Source of the DNA: an uncultured Prevotellaceae bacterium
GTDB lineage: Bacteria > Bacteroidota > Bacteroidia > Bacteroidales > Bacteroidaceae
DNA length: 64,000 nt
Direction of reading: 5' to 3'
Assembly: GCA_900320845.1 (NCBI GenBank)
Contig: ONTS01000006.1
Location: 1-64,000, forward strand
The first letter of the stretch is position 1; each line of letters begins with the position of its first letter. Under the pieces are notes generated by a model. The model had not been told where the DNA came from. It worked only from the letters and a program-made list of their open reading frames with translations, and did not search any database. Positions 36,407-45,069 of the stretch are shown in pieces. Position numbers and translations under genes: made by a program.

Positions 36407-37072
36407 TTATAGTGTGGTGAGCGTTTCCACCATTCCGTCATTGAGGCGTATGGTTCGGTCAGTTGTCTGTGCCAGTCGCTCGTCGTGGGTGACGATGACG
36501 AATGTCTGTCCCATCTCATCTCTGAGTTTGAAGAACAGTCGGTGCAGTTCCTCCTTGTTGTGTGTATCGAGACTTCCCGACGGCTCGTCAGCCAGTATAA
36601 CGGAGGGGTTGTTGCACAGGGCTCTTGCCACCGCCACTCGTTGCTTCTCTCCTCCCGACAGTGCCGAAGGCCTATGTTCGGCACGCCCTGAGAGTTCCAT
36701 GAATGCCAGCAACTCGTCGGTCCGCTGTTCTGCCTGACGTCGTGACATGCCTCCAATGAGTGCGGGGAGCATGATGTTCTCGCGTGCCGAAAATTCGGGC
36801 AAGAGCTGGTGAAACTGGAATACGAAGCCCAGTTTACGGTTGCGGAAGTCAGCCAGCTGTCGTCGGTTGAGCGTGGCGATGTCCGTTCCGTCGATGACCA
36901 CGGAGCCACTGTCGGCACGGTCTAGCGTGCCAATAATTTGCAGCAGGGTAGTTTTGCCTGCTCCGCTGGGACCTACGATGCTTACCACTTCGCCGGCAGC
37001 AACTTGCAGACTGACACCTTTGAGCACTTCCAGCGTGCCGAAGCTCTTATGAATGTCGTTGACTTGTATCAT
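36407..37072 (-). CDS. lolD: LolD-type ABC ATPase (lipoprotein release)
   Basis: A 221-residue ATPase. Walker [21 protein letters not shown], signature [15 protein letters not shown], Walker [13 protein letters not shown], switch His in [11 protein letters not shown]. The motif [20 protein letters not shown] is that of the LolD/MacB group, which powers lipoprotein release from the inner membrane (LolCDE) or MacB-type export. No permease is adjacent, as is usual for LolD in Bacteroidetes. It lies between the antiporter and mutS genes. Confidence 0.88.
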   Translation of the reverse strand: MIQVNDIHKSFGTLEVLKGVSLQVAAGEVVSIVGPSGAGKTTLLQIIGTLDRADSGSVVIDGTDIATLNRRQLADFRNRKLGFVFQFHQLLPEFSARENIMLPALIGGMSRRQAEQRTDELLAFMELSGRAEHRPSALSGGEKQRVAVARALCNNPSVILADEPSGSLDTHNKEELHRLFFKLRDEMGQTFVIVTHDERLAQTTDRTIRLNDGMVETLTTL

Positions 37073-37117
37073 GTATGTATTGAGGTTATGTGCGTGAGTT
37101 GAGATAGGAATATGCTG

Positions 37118-39226
37118 TCATTCGGTGATTCTCTTCCACCACTTGCGCAACAGGGCGTAAGCACTTTCTTCTTCCTGGTGCTGTGGCTCGGTGAATGACA
37201 TCTGTTCCTTGTCGGTGCCGTACTGGTTGGGGAAAAGTATGATGATGTTGGTGCCTTTGAAGTGTCGCTCCAGTTCTTCCGGCAACTGCTCCTGAGCCTT
37301 TTTGTACGACACAGCATCCTTTCTCGATGTGACGACAACAAAGAGATGGTCAGGGTGAATGGATGCCGCCAGGTAGGGTAGCTCGTTCCAGTGTTGCATG
37401 ATTTCGGTCTCTATGCGTGCCGAGGGATATCTGTTGTTGGCATAGGTGCGTATGAGTGAGAGCGACTCCTCTCGTCCACGGAATACTATTTTGCAGTCGA
37501 GGTTATCAGCCAGGCACAGCAGGCGTTCCACCCACAGGTAGAATCCGCGCTCGTATTCAGCCCTGGAGGGTACCGCCACCTGTATCTTTCGCAGGGTATT
37601 GAGCGGCTGACGTATGCGTGCAAACATGATTTGTCGTGGCAGCCCGTTGTACAGGCTCTGTGCAAACTGTCCCCAGAACTTGTGTGAGAGTCCTTTCTTG
37701 GTGTGCATCCCCATCACAATCTCGCTGGCGTTGTGTTCCTTGAAGGCATGTTTGATGCCGTTGGCAATGTTTTCTGCCACTCTCACTTGCGTCTGCAGAT
37801 GCACGTTTGCCGTCTGCGCCATCTTCTGCATGTGTGTGAGCAATCGTCGTCCGTCCTCCTGATGCTGTGCACGGTTCACGTCGTCGTACACCACGTTGAC
37901 AGCCACGATGTCACGATGTCTGTGTGCCTGTCGCATATGCAGCGCCAGAGAGAGCAGGCGTTCCGACTCGTCCTGGTACTTCATGGGAATGAGCATTGCT
38001 CCGTCGTCGCTGTTGTCGTTGTCCTGCCCCTCGTTGCGTTCGCGGTTGAGCACCAGTTTGCGCACCGAGCGTTGTGTGAGCATGGTGCTGATGATACATG
38101 TAAGGAGCACCATCAGTACTACAGCATTGAGCATGGTGCTCGACACTTGAGGTTGTCCGTCAGCTCCTGTTATCTGCATGCCCACCATGACGATGGCAAT
38201 GGCTCCTGCAGCGTGTGCCGATGTGAGTCCGAACATCATGTGTCCTGATGACAGCGGTAGCTTAAACCACAGGCAAGAGAGATAGGCGGCAATGGCTTTG
38301 CCAAACGTTCCCACTAGCGTGATGAGCAGTGTGACCCACAACACGCCGTCGCCCGAGAAGATAAGGCGGCAGTTGATGAGCATGCCGACGCCGATGAGGA
38401 AGAAGGGGATGAAGAGCGTGTTGCCGGTGAACTCTATGCGATGCATCAGTGCTGACACCGAGGGGATGTAGCGGCCCATGATGAGACCTGCGAGGAAGGC
38501 CCCGAGGATGCCTTCCAGTCCGATGATGTCGGAGAAAAAGGCGCTGATGAAGAGCATGGCGAGCACAAAGGTGTACTGCATGGCGGCATCGCTGTAGCGT
38601 CGGAGAAACCATCGCGTCAGCCGTGGCAGGAAAAATATCATCCCGAAGAAGAACGCCATAAGCTTGACGAGGAACAAGAGCCAGAAGATTACGCCTCCGT
38701 TGCCAGACATGGTGTTCACGACGCCGGCCAGCACCACGAGCGAGAAGAACAGTGCCAACATGCTGCTGCCGACCGAGAATCGTACGCTGATGTGGTCGCT
38801 CATGCCGAAGCGTTGTATCAACGGGTAGGCAATGAGCGTGTTACTAGACATGACGCAGCTCAGCAGCAGCGATGGTATGAGCGCAAAGTTCAACACCCAC
38901 TGCGCCAGCACAAAGGTAAGCACCCATGGTATGGTGAAAGTGAGGATGCCGAATGCCCAAATCTTTCGCACATCGCGCCTCACTCCCTCGAGATCCATCT
39001 CCAGACCGGCGAGGAAGAGGATGTAGTAGAGTCCTACATTGCCGAAGAGCCGAAAGCTGTCGCTGTGTTCGAGGATGTGAAGTCCGTAGGGGCCGACGAG
39101 CACTCCGGAAAGGACCAACCCCACGATGTGCGGTATTCTGAGTTTTCCCATTACAATAGGTGCGAGCAGAATGATGCAGAGCACAATGAGAAAGATAAGC
39201 GTCGGGTCGGTAATAGGGAAAGTCAT
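37118..39226 (-). CDS. Cation/proton antiporter with C-terminal universal-stress-like domain
   Basis: A 702-residue protein. Residues 1-390 hold about 12 hydrophobic segments of the CPA2 (KefB/NhaS3) family, with GKLRIPHIVGLVLSGVLVGP, LFLAGLEMD and LEGILGAFLAGLIMGRYIP. The rest, about residues 415-700, is soluble with two alpha/beta units like UspA (VAVNVVYDDVN, ASEIVMGMHTKKGLS), a plausible ligand-sensing part. It likely exchanges Na+ or K+ for protons at the inner membrane. First gene of the operon with lolD and mutS. Confidence 0.9.
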   Translation of the reverse strand: MTFPITDPTLIFLIVLCIILLAPIVMGKLRIPHIVGLVLSGVLVGPYGLHILEHSDSFRLFGNVGLYYILFLAGLEMDLEGVRRDVRKIWAFGILTFTIPWVLTFVLAQWVLNFALIPSLLLSCVMSSNTLIAYPLIQRFGMSDHISVRFSVGSSMLALFFSLVVLAGVVNTMSGNGGVIFWLLFLVKLMAFFFGMIFFLPRLTRWFLRRYSDAAMQYTFVLAMLFISAFFSDIIGLEGILGAFLAGLIMGRYIPSVSALMHRIEFTGNTLFIPFFLIGVGMLINCRLIFSGDGVLWVTLLITLVGTFGKAIAAYLSCLWFKLPLSSGHMMFGLTSAHAAGAIAIVMVGMQITGADGQPQVSSTMLNAVVLMVLLTCIISTMLTQRSVRKLVLNRERNEGQDNDNSDDGAMLIPMKYQDESERLLSLALHMRQAHRHRDIVAVNVVYDDVNRAQHQEDGRRLLTHMQKMAQTANVHLQTQVRVAENIANGIKHAFKEHNASEIVMGMHTKKGLSHKFWGQFAQSLYNGLPRQIMFARIRQPLNTLRKIQVAVPSRAEYERGFYLWVERLLCLADNLDCKIVFRGREESLSLIRTYANNRYPSARIETEIMQHWNELPYLAASIHPDHLFVVVTSRKDAVSYKKAQEQLPEELERHFKGTNIIILFPNQYGTDKEQMSFTEPQHQEEESAYALLRKWWKRITE

Positions 39227-39248
39227 AGGGCAAATTGATAATGCATTG

Positions 39249-39256
39249 CAAAGGTA
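39249..39256 (-). promoter_or_regulatory. -7 box of the antiporter operon
   Basis: Minus strand TACCTTTG, 23 bases before the start codon at 39226. No -33 TTTG at 20 bases. It is back to back with the ruvB promoter. Confidence 0.5.
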
Positions 39257-39294
39257 GTAAAAGTTAGTCTATTTTGTCATTTTCTCGCTTCATT

Positions 39295-39326
39295 TTTGCA
39301 TTATTCTTCGTCTTGCTTTACCTTTG
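39295..39326 (+). promoter_or_regulatory. Promoter of ruvB
   Basis: TTTG (39295-39298), exactly 20 bases, TACCTTTG (39319-39326): perfect match to the Bacteroidetes consensus, 46 bases before the start. Confidence 0.85.
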
Positions 39327-39372
39327 CTGAACATTCACGTTCTGTGAGTGGCTCATTCATTTTTCAGCATTC

Positions 39373-40410
39373 ATGGACAACGACTTTAACATACACGACG
39401 AGCGTCTCAGCAGCAGTGAACGCGACTTTGAGAACGCCCTTCGTCCACTTCGTTTCAACGACTTCAGCGGTCAGAAGAAGGTAGTTGAGAACCTTGAGGT
39501 GTTTGTGGAAGCTGCCAAATATCGCGGCGAACCACTCGACCATACCCTCCTTCACGGTCCTCCCGGACTGGGTAAGACCACCCTTAGCAATATCATTGCC
39601 AACGAGTTAGGCGTAGGCTTCAAGGTCACCTCTGGTCCCGTCTTAGACAAACCGGGCGACTTGGCAGGCATTCTCACCTCGCTGGAGCCCAACGATGTGC
39701 TTTTCATCGATGAGATACACCGCATGTCTCCTGTCATCGAGGAGTATCTGTACTCCGCTATGGAAGACTATCGCATTGATATCATGATAGATAAGGGTCC
39801 TTCTGCCCGTAGTATCCAGATTGACCTCAACCCCTTCACGCTTGTAGGCGCTACCACTCGCAGCGGTCTTCTTACCGCTCCGTTGCGTGCCCGTTTCGGC
39901 ATCAACATGCATTTGGAGTACTACGACCCCGACACCCTTGCCCGCATACTCCATCGTTCAGCCGGCATCCTTGGTGTACCCATCGACGATGCTGCCACCC
40001 ACGAGATAGCACGCCGTTCTCGCGGTACGCCCCGTATTGCCAACGCCTTGCTGCGTCGTGTGCGCGACTTTGCGCAGGTGAAGGGCAACGGCACGATAGA
40101 CACCTCGATAGCCAACATCGCCCTGACGGCATTGAACATCGACAGCTTCGGTCTTGACGAGATAGACAACAAGCTTCTGCTCACCATCATCGACAAGTTT
40201 GGCGGCGGTCCTGTGGGACTGAACACCATTGCCACTGCCGTTGGCGAGGACAGCGGCACGCTGGAGGAGGTGTACGAGCCCTATCTGATTATGGAAGGCT
40301 TCATCAAGCGCACCCCCCGCGGCAGAGTTGCTACCGAGTTTGCCTACCGGCATCTTGGCAGAGAGATGCACTCACTACACCGTCAGGAGCCAGGGTTGTT
40401 TGACGACTGA
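39373..40410 (+). CDS. ruvB: Holliday junction branch-migration helicase RuvB
   Basis: A 345-residue AAA+ motor that drives branch migration with RuvA. Walker [21 protein letters not shown] near residue 60, Walker [13 protein letters not shown], sensor 1 [18 protein letters not shown] with the arginine finger region, and the C-terminal winged helix ending in [16 protein letters not shown]. The N-terminus [17 protein letters not shown] matches the family. Full length. coaD follows 66 bases later. Confidence 0.97.
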   Translation: MDNDFNIHDERLSSSERDFENALRPLRFNDFSGQKKVVENLEVFVEAAKYRGEPLDHTLLHGPPGLGKTTLSNIIANELGVGFKVTSGPVLDKPGDLAGILTSLEPNDVLFIDEIHRMSPVIEEYLYSAMEDYRIDIMIDKGPSARSIQIDLNPFTLVGATTRSGLLTAPLRARFGINMHLEYYDPDTLARILHRSAGILGVPIDDAATHEIARRSRGTPRIANALLRRVRDFAQVKGNGTIDTSIANIALTALNIDSFGLDEIDNKLLLTIIDKFGGGPVGLNTIATAVGEDSGTLEEVYEPYLIMEGFIKRTPRGRVATEFAYRHLGREMHSLHRQEPGLFDD

Positions 40411-40476
40411 CGAAAGCGATAGACTTTCCCTTGCCACCACAATAAAGACATCTTTACAATTCCCATCTTTTACCTT

Positions 40477-40938
40477 ATGAGAACAGCAGTATTCACCGGC
40501 AGTTTCAATCCTTTCACCCTCGGTCATGCCGACATTGTGCGTCGTGCGTTGTCCTTTTCCGACCGCATCATCATCGGTGTGGTGGGCGACAATGTGCACA
40601 AAGCCCTCACCCCGGCAGCCGAGCGCTGTGCCGCCATAGCCCGCCTCTATGACGACGAGCCCCGTGTGGAGGTACGCATATACAACGGTCTGGCTGTCGA
40701 CTTTGCACATGAGGTACATGCCGACGCCATCATCAAGGGTGTGCGGTCAGTGAAAGACTTTGAGTATGAGCGCGAACAGGCAGAAGCCAACCGCCATATT
40801 GGTGATGGTATAGAGACCATCCTGCTGCCTGCCGACCCAAGCCTGGCATACATCTCCTCGTCGTTGGTAAGGGAGTTGCAGCACTTCGGGCGCGACGTGA
40901 GCGACCTGCTGCCAGCGTCGGGCGAAAAGAACGAGTGA
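40477..40938 (+). CDS. coaD: Phosphopantetheine adenylyltransferase
   Basis: A 153-residue cytoplasmic enzyme that makes dephospho-CoA from 4'-phosphopantetheine and ATP, the fourth step of CoA synthesis. The nucleotidyltransferase motif TGSFNPFTLGHADIVRRAL (T/HxGH) is at the N-terminus, and YISSSLVRELQHFGRDV at the C-terminus is the ISSTxVR motif variant. KGVRSVKDFEYE is the middle family motif. It ends 22 bases before a dispersed-repeat hairpin. Confidence 0.95.
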   Translation: MRTAVFTGSFNPFTLGHADIVRRALSFSDRIIIGVVGDNVHKALTPAAERCAAIARLYDDEPRVEVRIYNGLAVDFAHEVHADAIIKGVRSVKDFEYEREQAEANRHIGDGIETILLPADPSLAYISSSLVRELQHFGRDVSDLLPASGEKNE

Positions 40939-40959
40939 GGATGAGGGATGATGAAAAAG

Positions 40960-41020
40960 CAAAATCAATGATATTGGTAAGCAAAATCAGTGATATTGGT
41001 TAGCAATATCACTGATTTTA
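40960..41020. repeat. Second locus of the 22-bp dispersed repeat, with an inverted copy
   Basis: Direct copies at 40960-40978 (one base changed) and 40982-41000, period 22, then an inverted copy at 41004-41020. The same unit is at 14887-14927. Confidence 0.95.
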
Positions 41021-41025
41021 TATTG
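40983..41025. terminator. Hairpin between convergent coaD and methyltransferase genes
   Basis: AAAATCAGTGATATTG (40983-40998), loop GTTAG, CAATATCACTGATTTT (41004-41019): a perfect 16-bp stem followed by TATATTG. It is built from the dispersed repeat and may serve as terminator for both genes. AT-rich, so its strength is uncertain. Confidence 0.6.
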
Positions 41026-41085
41026 TTAGGGTACCTTATTTATAGTATGTCTATGTCCGTGTCGGCATTGCGATGGTCGTTACCG

Positions 41086-42417
41086 CTACGCCTTTCGTGC
41101 CACGATGACGATGTGGTCGTTGTTAGCCAACGTCGTTCCGAAGATGTAGATGTCGCCTCCGTCGTTGACCCCCATCCGCTGTTGCAGCTCGTTGGCCGTC
41201 ATGGGGAAGTGTCTCACCGCCACATTGGCCTGCTGTATACACTGTAAGGCTCGTCGCAAAGTCTTTCGGTTGGTAGGCAGTACGTTCTCGATGACAAATC
41301 GTCTGCCGACGAAATGGGGTATATCATGGTCGGCAACAAAAAGGTGGCTCATGGTGGCGAGGGAAGTAATGCTGTAATGTTGAGCCACTTCGTCGTAGCA
41401 TCCCGCCTTCATGACCGAGGCATTAGGCTCGTAGAGGAATACCTTTTGCGTCTGGCATGCTTGTGCAAAAGCCTCCAATGACGCTATGAGGGGTAGTGGG
41501 GCGGAAGGCGTTGGGGGTTGCTTTTCGTCGGGAGTATAAACAAAATGTTGTTCGTCGTTGATGGTATGTATCGTGAGCGGTTGCTGTGAGTGGGGTAGGA
41601 GTACTACGAGGAGCTCTTTGCACTCGTTTTTTGTGCTTATGATGTGCACCTGCTTGGTTGCGGGTAGTCTGTTTACGGCGTCGTGCCAGTCGACCATTGG
41701 CGACAGTTTTATGATGCTGCATGGTGCGAGTGCGCACAATTCGTCGTGCAGTTGCTCCACATCGGGAGTGCATTGTGCGATGTCGTAAGTGCGTTGTCCG
41801 TGGTCGTCGCGTCGTGACGGGTCTATCATGAGCATCACGCTGTGTCCCTGCTGCTGTGCCTCCCGGCTCACCTGTCGCAGCACTTCCATGCCATCGTCAT
41901 GGTGGATGACGGCGTTGTCGACGCCGAGCAGAGGGAAGTTGTGGCGTGCCAAGGCACAGAGGGTGTCGTCGGTGTCGGCATAATGCGCCGTCATGGTGGG
42001 CAGACTGTTGTCGGCTTGCAGGGCAGTGACAATGTTGACGAAGTCGACACCGAATCCTCCTGTAGCATCAACGAGTTGAAGATGAGTCGTATTGTTGAGT
42101 GCGGTATGTGCCAAGTTCGTAAACAGCTCTGCCTTATAGCGTGCCGTAGTCTCGCTGGAACTCTGTTCCACATTGAGTCGTGGCGGGAAGAGAAGTTGCC
42201 GCTGCGCCGCCCATGTAGGCAGTTTGTTGCGTGCCTGCTGCCGACCGGCTATCTGCGTGAGACAAAAGGAGAGGTCGATATCCTTACGTTGTGCCTGTTG
42301 CAGTGCCAAAGCGCCCACATCATCGGCGGCATGTTGCTCGATGAAGCGGGCGTTGGCATCATTGGCGATGGCACGGAGGATGTCGTTGTGCGGCATCATG
42401 GCATCTGGCATCGGCAC
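41086..42417 (-). CDS. Class I SAM-dependent methyltransferase with THUMP-like C-terminus
   Basis: A 443-residue cytoplasmic protein. The methyltransferase core starts near residue 110 with motif I LVDATGGFGVDFVN and has a conserved MLMIDPSRRDDHGQRTYD, where the DPSRR stretch is typical of this RNA-methyltransferase-like family. The C-terminal 120 residues fit the THUMP-like domain (VRHFPMTANELQQRMGV, GGDIYIFGTTLANND). An RNA substrate is inferred from this domain. Other ATGs at 42411 and 42399 could be the start. It lies 20 bases after the lipocalin-like gene and converges on coaD. Confidence 0.82.
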   Translation of the reverse strand: MPMPDAMMPHNDILRAIANDANARFIEQHAADDVGALALQQAQRKDIDLSFCLTQIAGRQQARNKLPTWAAQRQLLFPPRLNVEQSSSETTARYKAELFTNLAHTALNNTTHLQLVDATGGFGVDFVNIVTALQADNSLPTMTAHYADTDDTLCALARHNFPLLGVDNAVIHHDDGMEVLRQVSREAQQQGHSVMLMIDPSRRDDHGQRTYDIAQCTPDVEQLHDELCALAPCSIIKLSPMVDWHDAVNRLPATKQVHIISTKNECKELLVVLLPHSQQPLTIHTINDEQHFVYTPDEKQPPTPSAPLPLIASLEAFAQACQTQKVFLYEPNASVMKAGCYDEVAQHYSITSLATMSHLFVADHDIPHFVGRRFVIENVLPTNRKTLRRALQCIQQANVAVRHFPMTANELQQRMGVNDGGDIYIFGTTLANNDHIVIVARKA

Positions 42418-42437
42418 AAAGCAGAATGCAATGGCAT

Positions 42438-42938
42438 TCAGCGGGGCTCATCAGAAGGGAGCACGCGTGAGAATGTGAACTCTACATCAGCTTTTCCCAC
42501 AATATAGTCGTCTTTGTAGAAGTCTGCGTCTTTAAGCTTTATTCGCAGTGTGGTGTCGTCGAGCTGTCTGATGGTAAACGTATTGCTCTCCGTCTCGCCG
42601 TCGGTGTCTACCTCCGTTATGCGGAGTTTGCTGCCACTGAGTTGCCATGAACCTGTCGTCTCCTGCTCAAATGCTTTCGTCTCTGTATCGTAGCTATAGG
42701 AGACCATCTGGCCATCGTTGGAGAAGTAGAGACGAGCGAACATTTCCATTCCAGGTTCTACATCATCGCTGTAGGTTTGGCCTTTGTATGAGATAGCAAA
42801 ATGGCGCAGGTCCCAATAGCCAGCAAGCAGCTCTTGGTCAAAGATTTCTTCCTTGTTGTCGTCGCCACAGGCTGTAAACGAAACGGCAGTGAACATCAGA
42901 GCCACGAGACTCAATAGTGAAATGAAATGTTTTTTCAT
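42438..42938 (-). CDS. Lipocalin-like lipoprotein, function unknown
   Basis: A 166-residue lipoprotein. Signal peptide and lipobox AVSFTAC (Cys24), then beta-rich sequence with features of Bacteroidetes lipocalin-like proteins: LLAGYWDLRHFAISY (the GxW strand), MVSYSYDTETKAFEQETTGSW and LRITEVDTDGETESNTFTI. Such proteins bind small ligands, but none is known here. It has its own -7 box. Confidence 0.8.
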   Translation of the reverse strand: MKKHFISLLSLVALMFTAVSFTACGDDNKEEIFDQELLAGYWDLRHFAISYKGQTYSDDVEPGMEMFARLYFSNDGQMVSYSYDTETKAFEQETTGSWQLSGSKLRITEVDTDGETESNTFTIRQLDDTTLRIKLKDADFYKDDYIVGKADVEFTFSRVLPSDEPR

Positions 42939-42989
42939 GATTGCGTTTGTGATTGTGATTGTTAGGATTGTTTAATAGAATTGTCGCTG

Positions 42990-42997
42990 CAAAGATA
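42990..42997 (-). promoter_or_regulatory. -7 box of the lipocalin-like gene
   Basis: Minus strand TATCTTTG, 52 bases before the start codon. No -33 TTTG. Confidence 0.45.
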
Positions 42998-43051
42998 GGT
43001 AAAGAAGTGTTATTTTAATCTGCAATGTTCTCAATATTTGTATTATTGGCT

Positions 43052-43059
43052 TACCTTTG
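43052..43059 (+). promoter_or_regulatory. -7 box of ychF
   Basis: TACCTTTG, 90 bases before the chosen ychF start at 43150. A start of transcription near 43066 rules out the longer frame start at 43057. No -33 TTTG at 20 bases. Confidence 0.5.
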
Positions 43060-43149
43060 CAGGACCCAATGAGAGCGACATCGGCAGCATGCGGTGGTTG
43101 TCTCTCAGCAATTGAATGTAATACCTTTAAGCACACCTCCTATTTATAT

Positions 43150-44250
43150 ATGGCACTGAAATGCGGCATTGTGGGACTGCCCAACGTGGGCAAGTCAACC
43201 CTGTTCAACTGTCTGACAAGCGCCAAGGCGCAGGCAGCCAACTTCCCCTTCTGTACGATAGAGCCCAACGTGGGCATGATAACCGTTCCCGACGAGCGTC
43301 TTGGTAAACTCGCCGAGCTGGTGCATCCGGGGCGGATTGTTCCTGCCACTTGCGAGATTGTGGACATCGCCGGACTGGTAAAAGGTGCCTCAAAGGGCGA
43401 AGGACTGGGCAATAAGTTTCTCGGTAACATACGCGAGACCGATGCCATCATCCACGTGTTGCGCTGCTTTGACGATGCCAACGTGGTGCATGTGGACGGC
43501 AGTGTGGACCCCGTGCGCGACAAGGAGATAATTGACACTGAGTTGCAGCTGAAGGACCTGGAGACCATTGAGAGCCGCATACAGAAGACACAGAAGACTG
43601 CTGCCGCCGGAAACAAGGACGCCAAGACCGAGTTGAGCGTGCTGACAGCCTATAAGGAGGTGCTGGAGCAGGGCAAGAACGCCCGCACGGTGACCTTCGA
43701 CAGCCGCGAGGAGCAAGACGCAGCCCACAACCTTTTCCTGCTTACAGCTAAACCCGTGCTCTACGTATGCAACGTTGACGAGAGCGCAGCCAAGGAAGGC
43801 AACGCCTATTCGCGAAAGATAGAGCAGCTGGCAGCTGACGAAGGTGCCGAGATGATGCTCATTGCCGCCAAAACAGAGGAAGACATTGCCGAGCTGGAGT
43901 CGTACGAAGACAAGCAAATGTTCCTTGACGAGCTCGGATTGAGCGAGAGCGGTGTAGACCGTCTGATAAAGAAAGCCTACTCGCTGCTCAACCTTCAGAC
44001 CTTCATCACTGCCGGCGAGATGGAAGTAAAGGCCTGGACCTTCCACAAAGGTTGGAAAGCTCCGCAGTGTGCGGGCGTCATTCACACTGACTTTGAGAAA
44101 GGATTCATCCGTGCCGAGGTCATAAAATATGCCGACTACATAGAATATGGCTCGGAAGCTGCCGTGAAAGAAGCCGGAAAACTGAGCGTGGAAGGCAAAG
44201 AGTACGAAGTGCAGGACGGCGACATCATGCACTTCCGCTTCAATGTGTGA
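43150..44250 (+). CDS. ychF: Redox-regulated ATPase YchF
   Basis: A 366-residue Obg-family P-loop protein that binds ATP rather than GTP, associates with ribosomes and is linked to oxidative stress. G1 motif GIVGLPNVGKSTLFNCLTS starts at residue 5; NFPFCTIEPNVG (switch I), DIAGLVKGASKGEGLGNKF (G3) and YVCNVDE (in place of NKxD) follow. A coiled coil and C-terminal TGS domain (GWKAPQCAGVIHTDFEKGF, VQDGDIMHFRFNV) complete it. The start at 43150 gives the family N-terminus; the earlier frame start lies in the promoter. dapB follows 68 bases later. Confidence 0.96.
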   Translation: MALKCGIVGLPNVGKSTLFNCLTSAKAQAANFPFCTIEPNVGMITVPDERLGKLAELVHPGRIVPATCEIVDIAGLVKGASKGEGLGNKFLGNIRETDAIIHVLRCFDDANVVHVDGSVDPVRDKEIIDTELQLKDLETIESRIQKTQKTAAAGNKDAKTELSVLTAYKEVLEQGKNARTVTFDSREEQDAAHNLFLLTAKPVLYVCNVDESAAKEGNAYSRKIEQLAADEGAEMMLIAAKTEEDIAELESYEDKQMFLDELGLSESGVDRLIKKAYSLLNLQTFITAGEMEVKAWTFHKGWKAPQCAGVIHTDFEKGFIRAEVIKYADYIEYGSEAAVKEAGKLSVEGKEYEVQDGDIMHFRFNV

Positions 44251-44318
44251 CGACTCGCGCCACGCACACAGCCCCACAACGGGCAGACACATCCCCATAG
44301 ACGAAACAACAAAGAGAT

Positions 44319-45047
44319 ATGAAGATAGCAATTATAGGCTACGGTCGCATGGGTCACATGATAGAACAGATGGCTATAGAGCGCGGTCACACGGTGAGTG
44401 CCACCATCGACGTGGACAACATGGCTGACATGGAGGGCGACGGTTTCAGGACTGCCGATGTGGTGATAGAGTTTACCCATCCGCTTTCTGCCTACGACAA
44501 TGTGCGTCGTTGCTTTGCAGCGGGCAAGAAGGTCGTTTGTGGCACAACAGGTTGGATACACGAGCACGAAGAAGAGATGCGCCGCGCTTGCTCTGAGGGG
44601 CATACGCTGCTGTGGGCAAGCAACTTCAGCATCGGCATGGCACTCTTTGACCATGTGAGCCGTCAGCTGGCGCACCTGATGAATGGTATGCCTCAGTATG
44701 ACATCAGCCTTGACGAGAGCCACCACATACACAAAGCCGACGCTCCGAGCGGCACAGCTATCACGCTGGCAGAGCACATCATCGACGCCGTGGAGCGCAA
44801 AACGCGTTGGCAACTGGCAGGCAACGCATCAGTAGACAGCCCCGAGGTGCTGCCGATCTCTTCCATCCGCCGCAGCGAAACGCCGGGAACCCACTCCATA
44901 CACTACGACAGCGACATAGACAGCATAACCATTACCCACACTGCTCACTCACGCAAAGGACTGGCTTTGGGCGCCGTCATCGCTGCTGAATACGTACACA
45001 CACATCAAGGTTGGCTCACCATAGACGATGTAGTAAGCCAACAGTAA
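44319..45047 (+). CDS. dapB: 4-hydroxy-tetrahydrodipicolinate reductase
   Basis: A 242-residue NAD(P)H-dependent reductase of lysine and diaminopimelate synthesis. The Rossmann motif IIGYGRMGHMIEQ begins at residue 4. The catalytic and substrate-binding stretch DESHHIHKADAPSGTAI (His-His and Lys) is near residue 135. The protein is on the short side, as in other Bacteroidetes. lepB follows 22 bases later. Confidence 0.95.
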   Translation: MKIAIIGYGRMGHMIEQMAIERGHTVSATIDVDNMADMEGDGFRTADVVIEFTHPLSAYDNVRRCFAAGKKVVCGTTGWIHEHEEEMRRACSEGHTLLWASNFSIGMALFDHVSRQLAHLMNGMPQYDISLDESHHIHKADAPSGTAITLAEHIIDAVERKTRWQLAGNASVDSPEVLPISSIRRSETPGTHSIHYDSDIDSITITHTAHSRKGLALGAVIAAEYVHTHQGWLTIDDVVSQQ

Positions 45048-45069
45048 ACCATCAGAAAACACCATCATC

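Noticed and set aside
36364..36918. 184-residue minus-strand frame overlapping lolD
   Set aside because: It lies in another frame of lolD, is Ser/Thr/Arg-rich and has no domain.
43057..43149. 31-residue N-terminal extension of YchF
   Set aside because: The extension begins within the -7 box and the family N-terminus starts at the ATG at 43150.
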